Shown piece after piece: positions 18,839 through 27,398 of a stretch of 64,000 bases of DNA. The stretch is from UBA10324 sp038326325 (lineage in GTDB: Bacteria > Bacteroidota > Bacteroidia > Chitinophagales > UBA10324), in contig JBBQJW010000007.1 of NCBI GenBank assembly GCA_038326325.1, positions 1 to 64,000 of the forward strand, given 5' to 3'. The notes below the pieces were generated by a model. The model saw nothing but the letters and a program-made list of their open reading frames with translations, was not told the origin of the DNA and did not search any database. Positions within the stretch are counted from its first letter, which is position 1. Each line of letters starts with the position of its first letter. A program made the position numbers and the translations under genes.

Positions 18839-18939
18839 GTTTCACTTTTAATTTGGAAAGTGTAACACCGGTTGAAATTATTTTTTTGAATTCAAAATTT
18901 ATTCTTCAATAGCTTTACGGCTGCATCAAATTTTTTTTC

Positions 18940-20100
18940 ATGCCTCAGTATCCGAATAAAGTCAGAAGCAAATTACCAAAAGTCGGCACTACGATTTTTA
19001 CCGTGATGTCGGCGCTTGCTGCCGAACACAATGCCGTGAATCTTGGCCAGGGACTTCCTGATTTTATGTGTCATCCTGATTTATTGAAGTACACGGATGA
19101 AGCGATGAAGAAAGGATTGAATCAGTACGCGCCAATGCCTGGCTTGCTTTCGTTGCGCGAACAGATTGCTGAAAAAGCGAATGAATTGTACGGCGCTGAT
19201 TTTAATCCCGCGACGGAAATAACTGTTACAGCCGGCGGAACCGAAGCAATTTATTCTGCTATTACCGCGGTGATTAATGAAGGCGATGAGGTAATTATTT
19301 TCGAACCCGCTTACGACTGTTACGCTCCTGCAGTTGAATTGTGCAAGGGTATTCCGGTTTTTATTTCACTGCAACCACCTGATTATAAAATTCCGTGGGA
19401 GCAGGTTCGCAAGCGCATTAACCCGCGCACACGAATGATCATGATAAATACACCACACAACCCAACCGGCAGTGTGTGGACTCACGACGATATGTTACAG
19501 TTGGAAAAACTTACACACGATACCGACATTATTATTATCAGTGATGAAGTGTACGAACACATTATGTTCGACGGACTAGAACATCAAAGTGTATTAAAAT
19601 TTCCGCGATTGGCTGAGCGCAGTTTTATAATTTATTCTTTTGGAAAAACTTACCACAACACAGGATGGAAAATGGGCTACTGTCTGGCACCCGAAGCATT
19701 GATGAACGAATTCAGAAGGGTGCATCAGTACATCGTGTTCTGTGTGAACACACCGATGCAACATGCCTTCGCACAAATAATGAAGCAGAAAAAATTATAT
19801 CTCGACCTCAGCAATTTTTATGAAGAGAAGCGAAACACTTTTTTAAAACTGATCATGGGTTCGCGTTTCAAATTCGTTCCCGCGTCGGGAAGTTATTTTC
19901 AGTTGCTGGATTATTCTGCCATCACTGATGAAAAAGATACTGAGTTTGCAGTTCGATTAGTGAAAGAATACGGAATCGCTTCGGTTCCGATTTCCGTTTT
20001 CTACCAACACAACGACGACCACAAACATTTGCGTTTTTGTTTTGCCAAAGAAACTGTTACACTTGAGAAAGCAGCAGAACGATTAATGAAAGTGAAATAA
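18940..20100 (+). CDS. PLP-dependent methionine/aromatic aminotransferase (YbdL-like)
   Basis: A 386-residue fold-type I aminotransferase. NLGQGLPDF is the N-terminal substrate loop, INTPHNPTGSVW carries the cofactor-contacting Asn, ISDEVYEH the Asp that binds the pyridine nitrogen, and SFGKTYHNTGWK the Schiff-base Lys. This combination, with NTG after the Lys, is closest to methionine (2-oxo-4-methylthiobutanoate) aminotransferases and the related kynurenine aminotransferases. Given the kynurenine-type genes in the window, a role on kynurenine is a possible alternative. DoxX follows 10 bp later. Confidence 0.88.
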   Translation: MPQYPNKVRSKLPKVGTTIFTVMSALAAEHNAVNLGQGLPDFMCHPDLLKYTDEAMKKGLNQYAPMPGLLSLREQIAEKANELYGADFNPATEITVTAGGTEAIYSAITAVINEGDEVIIFEPAYDCYAPAVELCKGIPVFISLQPPDYKIPWEQVRKRINPRTRMIMINTPHNPTGSVWTHDDMLQLEKLTHDTDIIIISDEVYEHIMFDGLEHQSVLKFPRLAERSFIIYSFGKTYHNTGWKMGYCLAPEALMNEFRRVHQYIVFCVNTPMQHAFAQIMKQKKLYLDLSNFYEEKRNTFLKLIMGSRFKFVPASGSYFQLLDYSAITDEKDTEFAVRLVKEYGIASVPISVFYQHNDDHKHLRFCFAKETVTLEKAAERLMKVK

Positions 20101-20110
20101 AAAAATAAAA

Positions 20111-20530
20111 ATGGGAAAGAATAAAATCAATATTGCATTATTGATTCTAAGAATCGGATTTGCATTCTCCGTTGCGTACGCGCACGGCTATGGAAAAATT
20201 ACAGGCGGTACTGACACATGGATGAAACTTGGAAGTTCGATGGAAGATTTTGGAATCACATTCGCACCGATTTTCTGGGGATTCATGGCAGCATTCGCTG
20301 AGTTTTTCGGAGCAATTATGATTGGGGTTGGCTTCTGTACGCGGCTCGGCGCTTTTCTTTTGGGCTTTACAATGCTCGTTGCCTTTTACGGTCACATGCA
20401 TGGCGGTGATGGATTCGGCGATGCTTCACACGCGTTTGATCTGATGATGGTTTCAATTTTCTTTTTAATAATGGGGGCAGGAAAATTTTCTCTTGATAAC
20501 AAAATAAAAATTTCAAAATGGCTTCAGTAA
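20111..20530 (+). CDS. DoxX family membrane protein
   Basis: A 139-residue protein with four hydrophobic segments. The LILRIGFAFSVAYAHGYGKI start and FAEFFGAIMIGVGFCTRLGAF core are typical of the DoxX/DUF417-like family. Function is poorly defined; members are linked to redox stress or quinone-related membrane complexes. It overlaps the DinB gene by 13 bp, so the two are coupled. Confidence 0.82.
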   Translation: MGKNKINIALLILRIGFAFSVAYAHGYGKITGGTDTWMKLGSSMEDFGITFAPIFWGFMAAFAEFFGAIMIGVGFCTRLGAFLLGFTMLVAFYGHMHGGDGFGDASHAFDLMMVSIFFLIMGAGKFSLDNKIKISKWLQ

Positions 20531-20970
20531 TTGCGAATTGTGTTTCTGAAATTCTGGTGCGTGACTTACAAAAACTCGCGACAGAAGTTTCTGCTTTTAA
20601 AAATGAAGAAAATCTATGGAAGGTGCAGGGAACAATTTCCAACTCATCAGGAAATTTAGTGTTACACCTGTGCGGAAATCTTCAGCACTTCATTGGGGCA
20701 GTTTTAGGAAACAGCGGCTACATCAGAAACCGCGACGAAGAATTTTTGAAAAAAAACATTTCAAAAAAGAATTTACTCACCGAAATTGAAAAAACAATTG
20801 AAGCAGTAAAAACCGGAATGAGCACGCTGACAGATGAAGACCTTTATAAAGAATATCCGGTTGAAGTTTTCGGCAAGCATTCAAGCAAGGCGTTTTTTCT
20901 CATTCACCTCACCGCCCATCTCGATTATCATTTAGGGCAGATTAATTATTTGAGAAGGGTTTTGGAGTGA
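20518..20970 (+). CDS. DinB-like (DUF1572) protein
   Basis: A 150-residue four-helix protein. The metal-binding His pattern of the DinB/YfiT fold is seen: LHLCGNLQHFIGAVL in the second helix and HLTAHLDYHLGQINYLRR at the end. Family members are metal-dependent and some act as thiol (bacillithiol, mycothiol) transferases. Substrate unknown. The start codon lies inside the end of the DoxX gene. It ends convergently with mcrC, only 23 bp apart. Confidence 0.82.
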   Translation: MASVIANCVSEILVRDLQKLATEVSAFKNEENLWKVQGTISNSSGNLVLHLCGNLQHFIGAVLGNSGYIRNRDEEFLKKNISKKNLLTEIEKTIEAVKTGMSTLTDEDLYKEYPVEVFGKHSSKAFFLIHLTAHLDYHLGQINYLRRVLE

Positions 20971-20993
20971 TTTGAATATGAATTGCAAGTTAT

Positions 20994-22334
20994 CTATTCT
21001 GTTATAGAATCTAAAGCCTCCTTAACTACTGTGAATATCCTTTCATCAAGTCCTTTCATATCATTCAAAGACCAGAATGGAATTTCAATTGCTGTTACAT
21101 TTATTTTTTCTTTTTCATCAAAACCTGAAATGATTTCAAAATTGTCAGAAGTATTAATATTCTCCGAAAGATTCGGATAGACCAGAATAATATCTGTACA
21201 TCCTCTCTTAAAACCATAACTTACCATTTGATAAAGATCACCTTGGTCAATCCCCCTTTTTATTTCTGATTTAAAATTGTTTGGTCGAAGTTTATATTTT
21301 GTATCAATAATAACTTTCCGGTTTATATCATCCTTCCAAGTTAGAAAAATATCATGTTGCATATTAAATGCCTTTGGAACATTTGATAAATATTCATTTG
21401 ACTTTTGATATTCAACTTTCCAATCTTTTGAAAAGCGCTGTTCTAAAAATCCCGCAAGAAAATCTTCAAAAATATATTCCATTGGAAAAAGCAAGCACCA
21501 TTGAGATAAATCATAAGCGTTACTTGAATAAAGTTGCTGCTTAAGAATTAGCTTACAACTATCGAGTACAAAAGAATAATCTTCAAAAAAAGAATTAAGA
21601 GAAATTTTTTCAATATCGTGAATTGTGCAATGCAAGTCTTCAACTTCATCTAAGATGAAAACAATCTCTTGCAGCATTTTCAAATTTTCTGAAAACTTCG
21701 TTTGACTCATTAACAACCTTGAACAATGTTTGATAACTCTGTTTACCTTATTGTCAAATAGAAAAGGTTCATAGTCACATTCAATATTCTGAAAATTTCC
21801 ATTTGACAAACTGTTGTTGATGTATCTCTTAAAATTTATTGAACCTCTTGGAGTAACCATCGATTCTTCCAATGGTTGATACATTGTCAATGGTTGTTTA
21901 GAAACAGTTTCTAAAAACTGATTTGCAATTAAGTTTATTATTAATTCTGGAAATTCATTTATGTCAATTGAGTCAAGTGAAGTTTTATTAAAAGGGAATT
22001 TCCATTTTCGACAATATTTAAACCAATAAAAGATGTGACGAAGCATTAACATTTTTTCTTCTTCACTTGGATTCTTTAAATGTTGTCGAAATACTTTCGG
22101 ATAAATTTCAATTACTTCATTTCCATTTTGAATAAAGCCAACAAAATTGTTTGCTCGAATATGATTGCCATCAAACTGAATGAAAGGTTGATAGTGACTA
22201 TCCGTTTCATTTTCGCTTTCTATAGATTCCAAATCAACAAACATTCGTTGTTTCCAAATGTCTTGCAACATTGGTTTTAAAACATCTTTGTTAGAAATGC
22301 CTTTCCATTCACCATATTCAAAAAGCAACGACAT
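20994..22334 (-). CDS. mcrC: McrC-like nuclease subunit of a type IV restriction system
   Basis: A 446-residue protein. The N-terminal part is beta-rich (LLFEYGEWKGIS) and binds the McrB ring in known systems. The C-terminal half carries a PD-(D/E)xK nuclease site: MQHDIFLTW supplies the Asp and VIIDTKYKL the Asp-Thr-Lys. With the McrB-like GTPase/AAA protein it cuts DNA with modified bases. I placed the start at 22334, one base after the mcrB stop; an upstream ATG at 22376 would overlap mcrB by 41 bp and is possible. Confidence 0.88.
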   Translation of the reverse strand: MSLLFEYGEWKGISNKDVLKPMLQDIWKQRMFVDLESIESENETDSHYQPFIQFDGNHIRANNFVGFIQNGNEVIEIYPKVFRQHLKNPSEEEKMLMLRHIFYWFKYCRKWKFPFNKTSLDSIDINEFPELIINLIANQFLETVSKQPLTMYQPLEESMVTPRGSINFKRYINNSLSNGNFQNIECDYEPFLFDNKVNRVIKHCSRLLMSQTKFSENLKMLQEIVFILDEVEDLHCTIHDIEKISLNSFFEDYSFVLDSCKLILKQQLYSSNAYDLSQWCLLFPMEYIFEDFLAGFLEQRFSKDWKVEYQKSNEYLSNVPKAFNMQHDIFLTWKDDINRKVIIDTKYKLRPNNFKSEIKRGIDQGDLYQMVSYGFKRGCTDIILVYPNLSENINTSDNFEIISGFDEKEKINVTAIEIPFWSLNDMKGLDERIFTVVKEALDSITE

Positions 22335-22335
22335 A

Positions 22336-24579
22336 TTATTTTTTAGAAATAGTCCACTTGAATAAGGTGGAATCATAATTTACATTCCAGTCTGTCTCTT
22401 CAAAAATGCTAATTACTATTTCTGTTTTGCCCGAAAAATATTCCATCAGTAAAGGCACAACTTTATTTTGCAAAACAATTTCAATTGATTGCTTCTTCAT
22501 AAAATATGCATGACCAATCAAGTAATCTGCTGATTTTTTCTTTTCAAAAATTGCAGCATTAATTTTTTGAAGCAATGAAGATTCGTCATGATTTAAATTT
22601 GTGTAATCCGGATATTTACCAATGAACTCAAACCTTCTCCTTAATGCAATATCAATTAGAGCAATTGATTTGTCAGCAGTATTCATAGTTCCAATGATGA
22701 AGAGATTTGGTGGCACACCAAATTCTTTTTCTCCATTTGGCAAAGTGATTTTCAATTCATTTTCTTCTCCCAATCTTTTATCATCTTCAAGTAGAGTAAT
22801 TAACTCACCGAACACTTTTGAAATATTTGCTCGATTGATTTCATCAATTACAAGAACATATTTTTTTAATTCTTCTTTTTTAACTTTAGTGTCAACTCTA
22901 TCCTTTAATAAATATTCCTTTAATGGATAATAATATGATTTCAAAGAAGAGGGGTAATCTCTTTTGTTATCAACTATTTCTCTAAGAGTATCAACACTTA
23001 AAGTATTTTTTTTACTTCCATTTGAATAAATTAATTGAATAGTATACTCAGATAAATATTCAATAGAAAACGAAATATTTGTTGAAGTTTTCAATTCTAT
23101 AACATCTCCATTTCTTAATCTCTCTAATAAGGAATCAATTAATACCTCAATGCTAATTAGCTTTCCCTCTTGTTCTAAAGAAGCAAAATAGTTTTCTCTT
23201 GCCCTCTGATTTAATTGGTAAAATGTTCCATAGTATTTTATGAAGGATAAATTCTGAGTCTCATTTACATTCGGTCTGATTCCAACCATAAAATCTTCAT
23301 AAGAATAATTTTGATGAAAAGTTACAAATTCAATTCGACCTTGTTTTCTGAATTCATCAAATTGAATTTTATTTTCTGAATGATTTAATGTTGACTTCCC
23401 ATTTGCAATTTCAACAGCTTTATCAATGCTATGATATGTTTTTCCTGTTCCAGGAGGACCATATAAAATTATGTTCTTCGCTTGCATGTCTTCAATTTTT
23501 TTTATTTCTGTTACATCTTTAATTAATCCTTGAATTGTTTTGTATTCCTCTTTTGTCGCCGAAAAATTTGTTCCTTGCCTTCCAACCTTCAAATTTTCTA
23601 AACCTATTGTTGATTTAATTTTACTCCAGAGTAAAGGATTGTCCATTAAGTTATGAGTTATTTTAATTCCTGCTTTGACAGGATTCTTATCTTCAACTTT
23701 CCAAAGTTTTGAATCTTTTGAGTCATTAAAAATTTGAGGCTCTTTGTTTATTTCTGCAAGAGCATAACAACCAGAATTTTTTCCAGTAACCCATAAAATA
23801 ATTTTATCTCCAACTTTTATTTTGTCTTTATGTGCAGAGACAGTCCATGTATCAAGTAAATTATTTCTAATTGCAGATTCTAAATCAAATGCATCAGGGT
23901 TGCATTGAAATATCCAGCAGCTTGAATTTCGATTATTCCATAAGTCAATAACTCTTTTTCGAACTTCAACATTTTGAACTTTACAAATTCCTTGTTGCAA
24001 TTCATAAATGAACTTATCGTCTTCGTCCAATTCATACCAGTCTGCTTTTGCATAATTTACCCAACTCTCATATTCGATTTCATATCTTTCAAATGATTTT
24101 TTTAATGATGAGTTAACTGTAACAGATTCTGGAGTTTCAAAAATTCTTGCAATCGCTTTAACTTGATGTCCTTCGGTAATTACTATCAAATCGCCAACAC
24201 TATACATTTTATCATTTACTCCAATAACAATCCCTTTCTCATTGATAAAATTATAGAAACTTGGTTTTCCGCTTCCCCAATTGCATCCTAATTTCCAGAT
24301 GTTATTCGTAAGATTTTCATGGGTCTCATTCTTTTCTGTTATATCAAAACCTAATGCCTTAATATATCTATTTGTTGGTTCTCCTCCGCTAAGGTGCCAT
24401 TCATATTCACCATTAGCATATTGATGTGCTAATCGCATTAAATCTTTCGGAGGATATGATTTGCCATTTATTATCGCATCATATTTTGTTGAAGGTCTTA
24501 ACTCAATCTCTCCCTTATCAATTTCTTGAACAGCTTTTAAAATATGTTCTCGTTTAATTTTCTCCGGATTAAAAGACAT
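22336..24579 (-). CDS. mcrB: McrB-like AAA protein with ScoMcrA-like head, PUA-like and EVE reader domains
   Basis: A 747-residue protein. Residues 1-80 match the ScoMcrA-type N-terminal head (YDAIINGKSYPPKDL, SGGEPTNRYIKALGF). Residues about 92-150 look like a PUA-type fold, and residues about 220-345 are an EVE domain (CWIFQCNPDAF, WTVSAHKDKIKVGDKIILW), which binds modified bases such as 5-methyl- or hydroxymethylcytosine in other proteins. The AAA motor has Walker A GPPGTGKT (374-381), Walker B VLVIDEINRA, and the McrB signature MNTADKSIALID. It forms a translationally linked pair with mcrC. The pair is AT-rich and sparse in TGTWACA (three copies in about 3.6 kb), consistent with a defence gene gained by transfer. 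Confidence 0.88.
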   Translation of the reverse strand: MSFNPEKIKREHILKAVQEIDKGEIELRPSTKYDAIINGKSYPPKDLMRLAHQYANGEYEWHLSGGEPTNRYIKALGFDITEKNETHENLTNNIWKLGCNWGSGKPSFYNFINEKGIVIGVNDKMYSVGDLIVITEGHQVKAIARIFETPESVTVNSSLKKSFERYEIEYESWVNYAKADWYELDEDDKFIYELQQGICKVQNVEVRKRVIDLWNNRNSSCWIFQCNPDAFDLESAIRNNLLDTWTVSAHKDKIKVGDKIILWVTGKNSGCYALAEINKEPQIFNDSKDSKLWKVEDKNPVKAGIKITHNLMDNPLLWSKIKSTIGLENLKVGRQGTNFSATKEEYKTIQGLIKDVTEIKKIEDMQAKNIILYGPPGTGKTYHSIDKAVEIANGKSTLNHSENKIQFDEFRKQGRIEFVTFHQNYSYEDFMVGIRPNVNETQNLSFIKYYGTFYQLNQRARENYFASLEQEGKLISIEVLIDSLLERLRNGDVIELKTSTNISFSIEYLSEYTIQLIYSNGSKKNTLSVDTLREIVDNKRDYPSSLKSYYYPLKEYLLKDRVDTKVKKEELKKYVLVIDEINRANISKVFGELITLLEDDKRLGEENELKITLPNGEKEFGVPPNLFIIGTMNTADKSIALIDIALRRRFEFIGKYPDYTNLNHDESSLLQKINAAIFEKKKSADYLIGHAYFMKKQSIEIVLQNKVVPLLMEYFSGKTEIVISIFEETDWNVNYDSTLFKWTISKK

Positions 24580-24672
24580 GAGATTTTATTATTTCAATTT
24601 TATAGTTGCACAAAATAATTCACACAAAACAAAAACATACACGAATAAAAATCAATTGAAATTTTTTCTATT

Positions 24673-24691
24673 CTCTCCGTGTCTCCGTGCG
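24673..24691. repeat. ACGGAGACACGGAG-type short repeat
   Basis: CTCTCCGTGTCTCCGTGCG, the reverse complement of the GGAGACACGGAGA words widespread between genes in bacteria. It lies in the 122-bp gap between mcrB and the MBOAT gene. Compare 14213-14237. Confidence 0.45.
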
Positions 24692-24701
24692 AAACAATTT
24701 C

Positions 24702-26159
24702 CTAAAACTGAAAATAAATAAACGGCTGTATTTCTGAACTCTTCACCTGTATCACCATCCAGATAACAAGAACAATCAATAACGATTGCGCAATAATAGG
24801 AGCGCGTGATAAAAAAAATTCTGATTTTTTATTCATTCGTTCGGGAAGGAAATGGGTGAGATAACCAAACAATATCAGCGCGAAAACAAAAGCATAACCC
24901 TTCATCCACTGCATAAAAATTTCTCCTTCGAAGTGATTGAAAATCCGTGACAGCACATCGCCTGCAGTTTGAAAATCGGGTGCACGAAAAAATATCCAGC
25001 AGAAACAAACGAAATGAAAAGTGATAATTACTCCGAGTGTTTTCATTAAAACTGTTTTCGGAATATTTATAAACTGACGGAATAATTTATCAATCGCCAA
25101 TGCGACTCCGTGTAACAGTCCCCAGAAAATAAAATTCCACGAGGCACCATGCCACAAGCCACCGAGCACCATGGTAATCATCAGGTTTACATACTGACGA
25201 ATTTTTCCTTTTTTATTTCCACCCAATGGAATGTATAAATAATCGCGCAGCCAACTTGAAAGTGAAATGTGCCACCGCCGCCAGAACTCTGTGATGTTTG
25301 ATGACTGATACGGTTGCATAAAATTTATTCCGAGACGATAACCAAGCAACAACGCAACACCAATCGCCATATCAGAATAACCACTGAAGTCGCAGTAAAT
25401 CTGCATCGCATAACCATATACCGCCATCAGATTTTCAAATCCGGTGTAAAGTGTTGGCGCATCAAAAACACGGTCAACAAAATTCACGCTGATATAATCG
25501 CTGATGATTGCTTTCTTAAACAAACCTGTTACAATTAGAAACACAGCGGCAGCGCGGTCCTCTTTCGTAATTTTTATATCGGTATGAATTTGTGGAAGAA
25601 ATGCGGAGGCGCGCACAATGGGTCCAGCAACTAAGTGAGGAAAAAAGCTGATGTAAAAACCAAAGTCGAAAATATTTTTTGCGGGCTTGAGCAAACCACG
25701 ATAAACATCAATGGTGTAACTGAGTACTTGAAAAGTGTAAAACGAAATTCCAACTGGCAGCACAATATCCATCGGTTTAAAATGACCGAGTTGTAAATCA
25801 TTGACAATTCCAAGTAAGAAGTTTGTGTACTTGAAGTAAGCGAGAAATCCGAGATTGATAACTAGACTTAGAATCAACCAGGCAGTTTGTGTGCGCTTTG
25901 ATTTCGATTTGTAAATAAAATTCGCAATCGAGTAATCAATAACTGTAGAGAGAATCAGCAGCAGAAAAAATAATCCGCCTGACTTGTAATAAAAAAAGAG
26001 CGAGAATAAAGTGAGATAAAGAATGCGCGCATTTTCTTTTTTATAAACGAACTGATAGAAAAACAACAACACAAGGAACAGGTAAAGAAATATTCCGGTG
26101 TTAAAGAGCATTGGCTCTTCACGGTGATAAGTAAGTTGATGCAGAATCTTATCGAACAT
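24702..26159 (-). CDS. MBOAT family O-acyltransferase (AlgI-like)
   Basis: A 485-residue protein with about eleven membrane segments. FWRRWHISLSSWLRDYLYIP is the MBOAT family signature and GGLWHGASWNFIFWG carries the catalytic His. Bacterial members move acetyl or other acyl groups across the membrane onto alginate, cellulose, peptidoglycan or other surface glycans. It is the last gene of a three-gene operon with two SGNH hydrolases (3 bp gap upstream), the usual partners in extracellular O-acetylation. Confidence 0.92.
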   Translation of the reverse strand: MFDKILHQLTYHREEPMLFNTGIFLYLFLVLLFFYQFVYKKENARILYLTLFSLFFYYKSGGLFFLLLILSTVIDYSIANFIYKSKSKRTQTAWLILSLVINLGFLAYFKYTNFLLGIVNDLQLGHFKPMDIVLPVGISFYTFQVLSYTIDVYRGLLKPAKNIFDFGFYISFFPHLVAGPIVRASAFLPQIHTDIKITKEDRAAAVFLIVTGLFKKAIISDYISVNFVDRVFDAPTLYTGFENLMAVYGYAMQIYCDFSGYSDMAIGVALLLGYRLGINFMQPYQSSNITEFWRRWHISLSSWLRDYLYIPLGGNKKGKIRQYVNLMITMVLGGLWHGASWNFIFWGLLHGVALAIDKLFRQFINIPKTVLMKTLGVIITFHFVCFCWIFFRAPDFQTAGDVLSRIFNHFEGEIFMQWMKGYAFVFALILFGYLTHFLPERMNKKSEFFLSRAPIIAQSLLIVLVIWMVIQVKSSEIQPFIYFQF

Positions 26160-26162
26160 TTT

Positions 26163-27398
26163 TTACTGAATCTTCGCCTTGTTGTAAGATTCTATTAGCG
26201 CATTAAATAATAAATGTCCCTGTAATTCATAACCTGTTTTAGTGAGATGTAACAGATCGTGCTGCGCCATTCCTTTTGAATACCACTTATAAATAGAACC
26301 GAATCCACCCATCAGGTGATAAAAATCCCAGAAGGCAGCATCGTGTGTAACACTGTAATTTTTCATGACTGTTACAGCTTGTGCCACACTTGCGTTTTTG
26401 TATTTGTGATAACGATAACCATCCGGAGGCGTGGTGAGCAGAAAATTTGCATCAGGAATTGCAGTGCGAATTTTACTAACAAGGTTGTCCATATTTTCTT
26501 CAAATTCCTGCTCGGTAAAATATTTTGTGTATGCTTCGTTGGTTCCAAGCGAAATGATAATCAAATCTGGATGCAACGAAATTAACTGGTCAACGAAATA
26601 AACTGAGCTATCGTAGTGAGCATACATGGCGCCATTCACACCGATCATATCATACAGCAAACCCTTTTGCGAGTTTTCTAATTCCACTCCATAAATCATT
26701 GCCTGCTTTTGTGTGCTGTCAGTTTTAATCATCCTCAACTGAACACTGTGAGTGGTATCGCGAAGAGAAATTTCGGTCGTAAAAAAATCAGGAGTTGTGA
26801 TTCGTGAATTGATGAAGGCAAGATTGGTTTGATTTTCATCTGTAACACTCATGTCGAAAGCATCGGGCGCTTTGTAGTGAAACACTTTTATTTTATTGAA
26901 TGCATAATTCAAACTATCAGCATCCTGCATAAAAAAATTGAGATAAGCTGATGAATCAAAAGTGCGAATGGTGATTCCGCTCACACCAATCGGCAAGGGA
27001 AGTTTGGGAAAAACATTTCGCTTGGCTTCCCATGTCACATTGGTTGCGGAGGTAAAATTTCTTGGCTCGTTTGTTTTTGCAGCTCGATATGGAAACACTA
27101 ATCCTCTTCCTGCATTTCCGAATTTGCGTTGTAACAGTTCGCGCATGGTTCCCGAAAAATAATCTGCCTGAATATGTGAATCGCCGATGTGAACCACCAC
27201 TACTTTATCGCGTTCATCTTTCTGTAACTCATCTAATTTTTTATAAAAACCATTTAATGCCGAATCATTTATCAGATGATTAAGCGTGTCGCGAATAAAT
27301 GGATAAGCGCTTGTCAGCTCCTGAGTTGTTTGCGCATGTGAATTTCCAACCAATATAAAAATTCCGATAAACTGTAACAGTGCTAAATACCTTTTCAA
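26163..27398 (-). CDS. SGNH/GDSL-fold periplasmic esterase or transferase
   Basis: A 411-residue protein with an N-terminal signal peptide (ALLQFIGIFILVGNSHAQ). Block I is VVHIGDSHIQADYF with the nucleophile Ser, block III is SLGTNEAYT with the oxyanion Asn, and the C-terminal DLLHLTKTGYEL holds the Asp-His pair. In AlgJ/AlgX-like systems such proteins complete acetyl transfer from the MBOAT partner to a glycan. Its start overlaps the stop of the upstream SGNH gene by 4 bp (ATGA). Confidence 0.85.
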   Translation of the reverse strand: MKRYLALLQFIGIFILVGNSHAQTTQELTSAYPFIRDTLNHLINDSALNGFYKKLDELQKDERDKVVVVHIGDSHIQADYFSGTMRELLQRKFGNAGRGLVFPYRAAKTNEPRNFTSATNVTWEAKRNVFPKLPLPIGVSGITIRTFDSSAYLNFFMQDADSLNYAFNKIKVFHYKAPDAFDMSVTDENQTNLAFINSRITTPDFFTTEISLRDTTHSVQLRMIKTDSTQKQAMIYGVELENSQKGLLYDMIGVNGAMYAHYDSSVYFVDQLISLHPDLIIISLGTNEAYTKYFTEQEFEENMDNLVSKIRTAIPDANFLLTTPPDGYRYHKYKNASVAQAVTVMKNYSVTHDAAFWDFYHLMGGFGSIYKWYSKGMAQHDLLHLTKTGYELQGHLLFNALIESYNKAKIQ

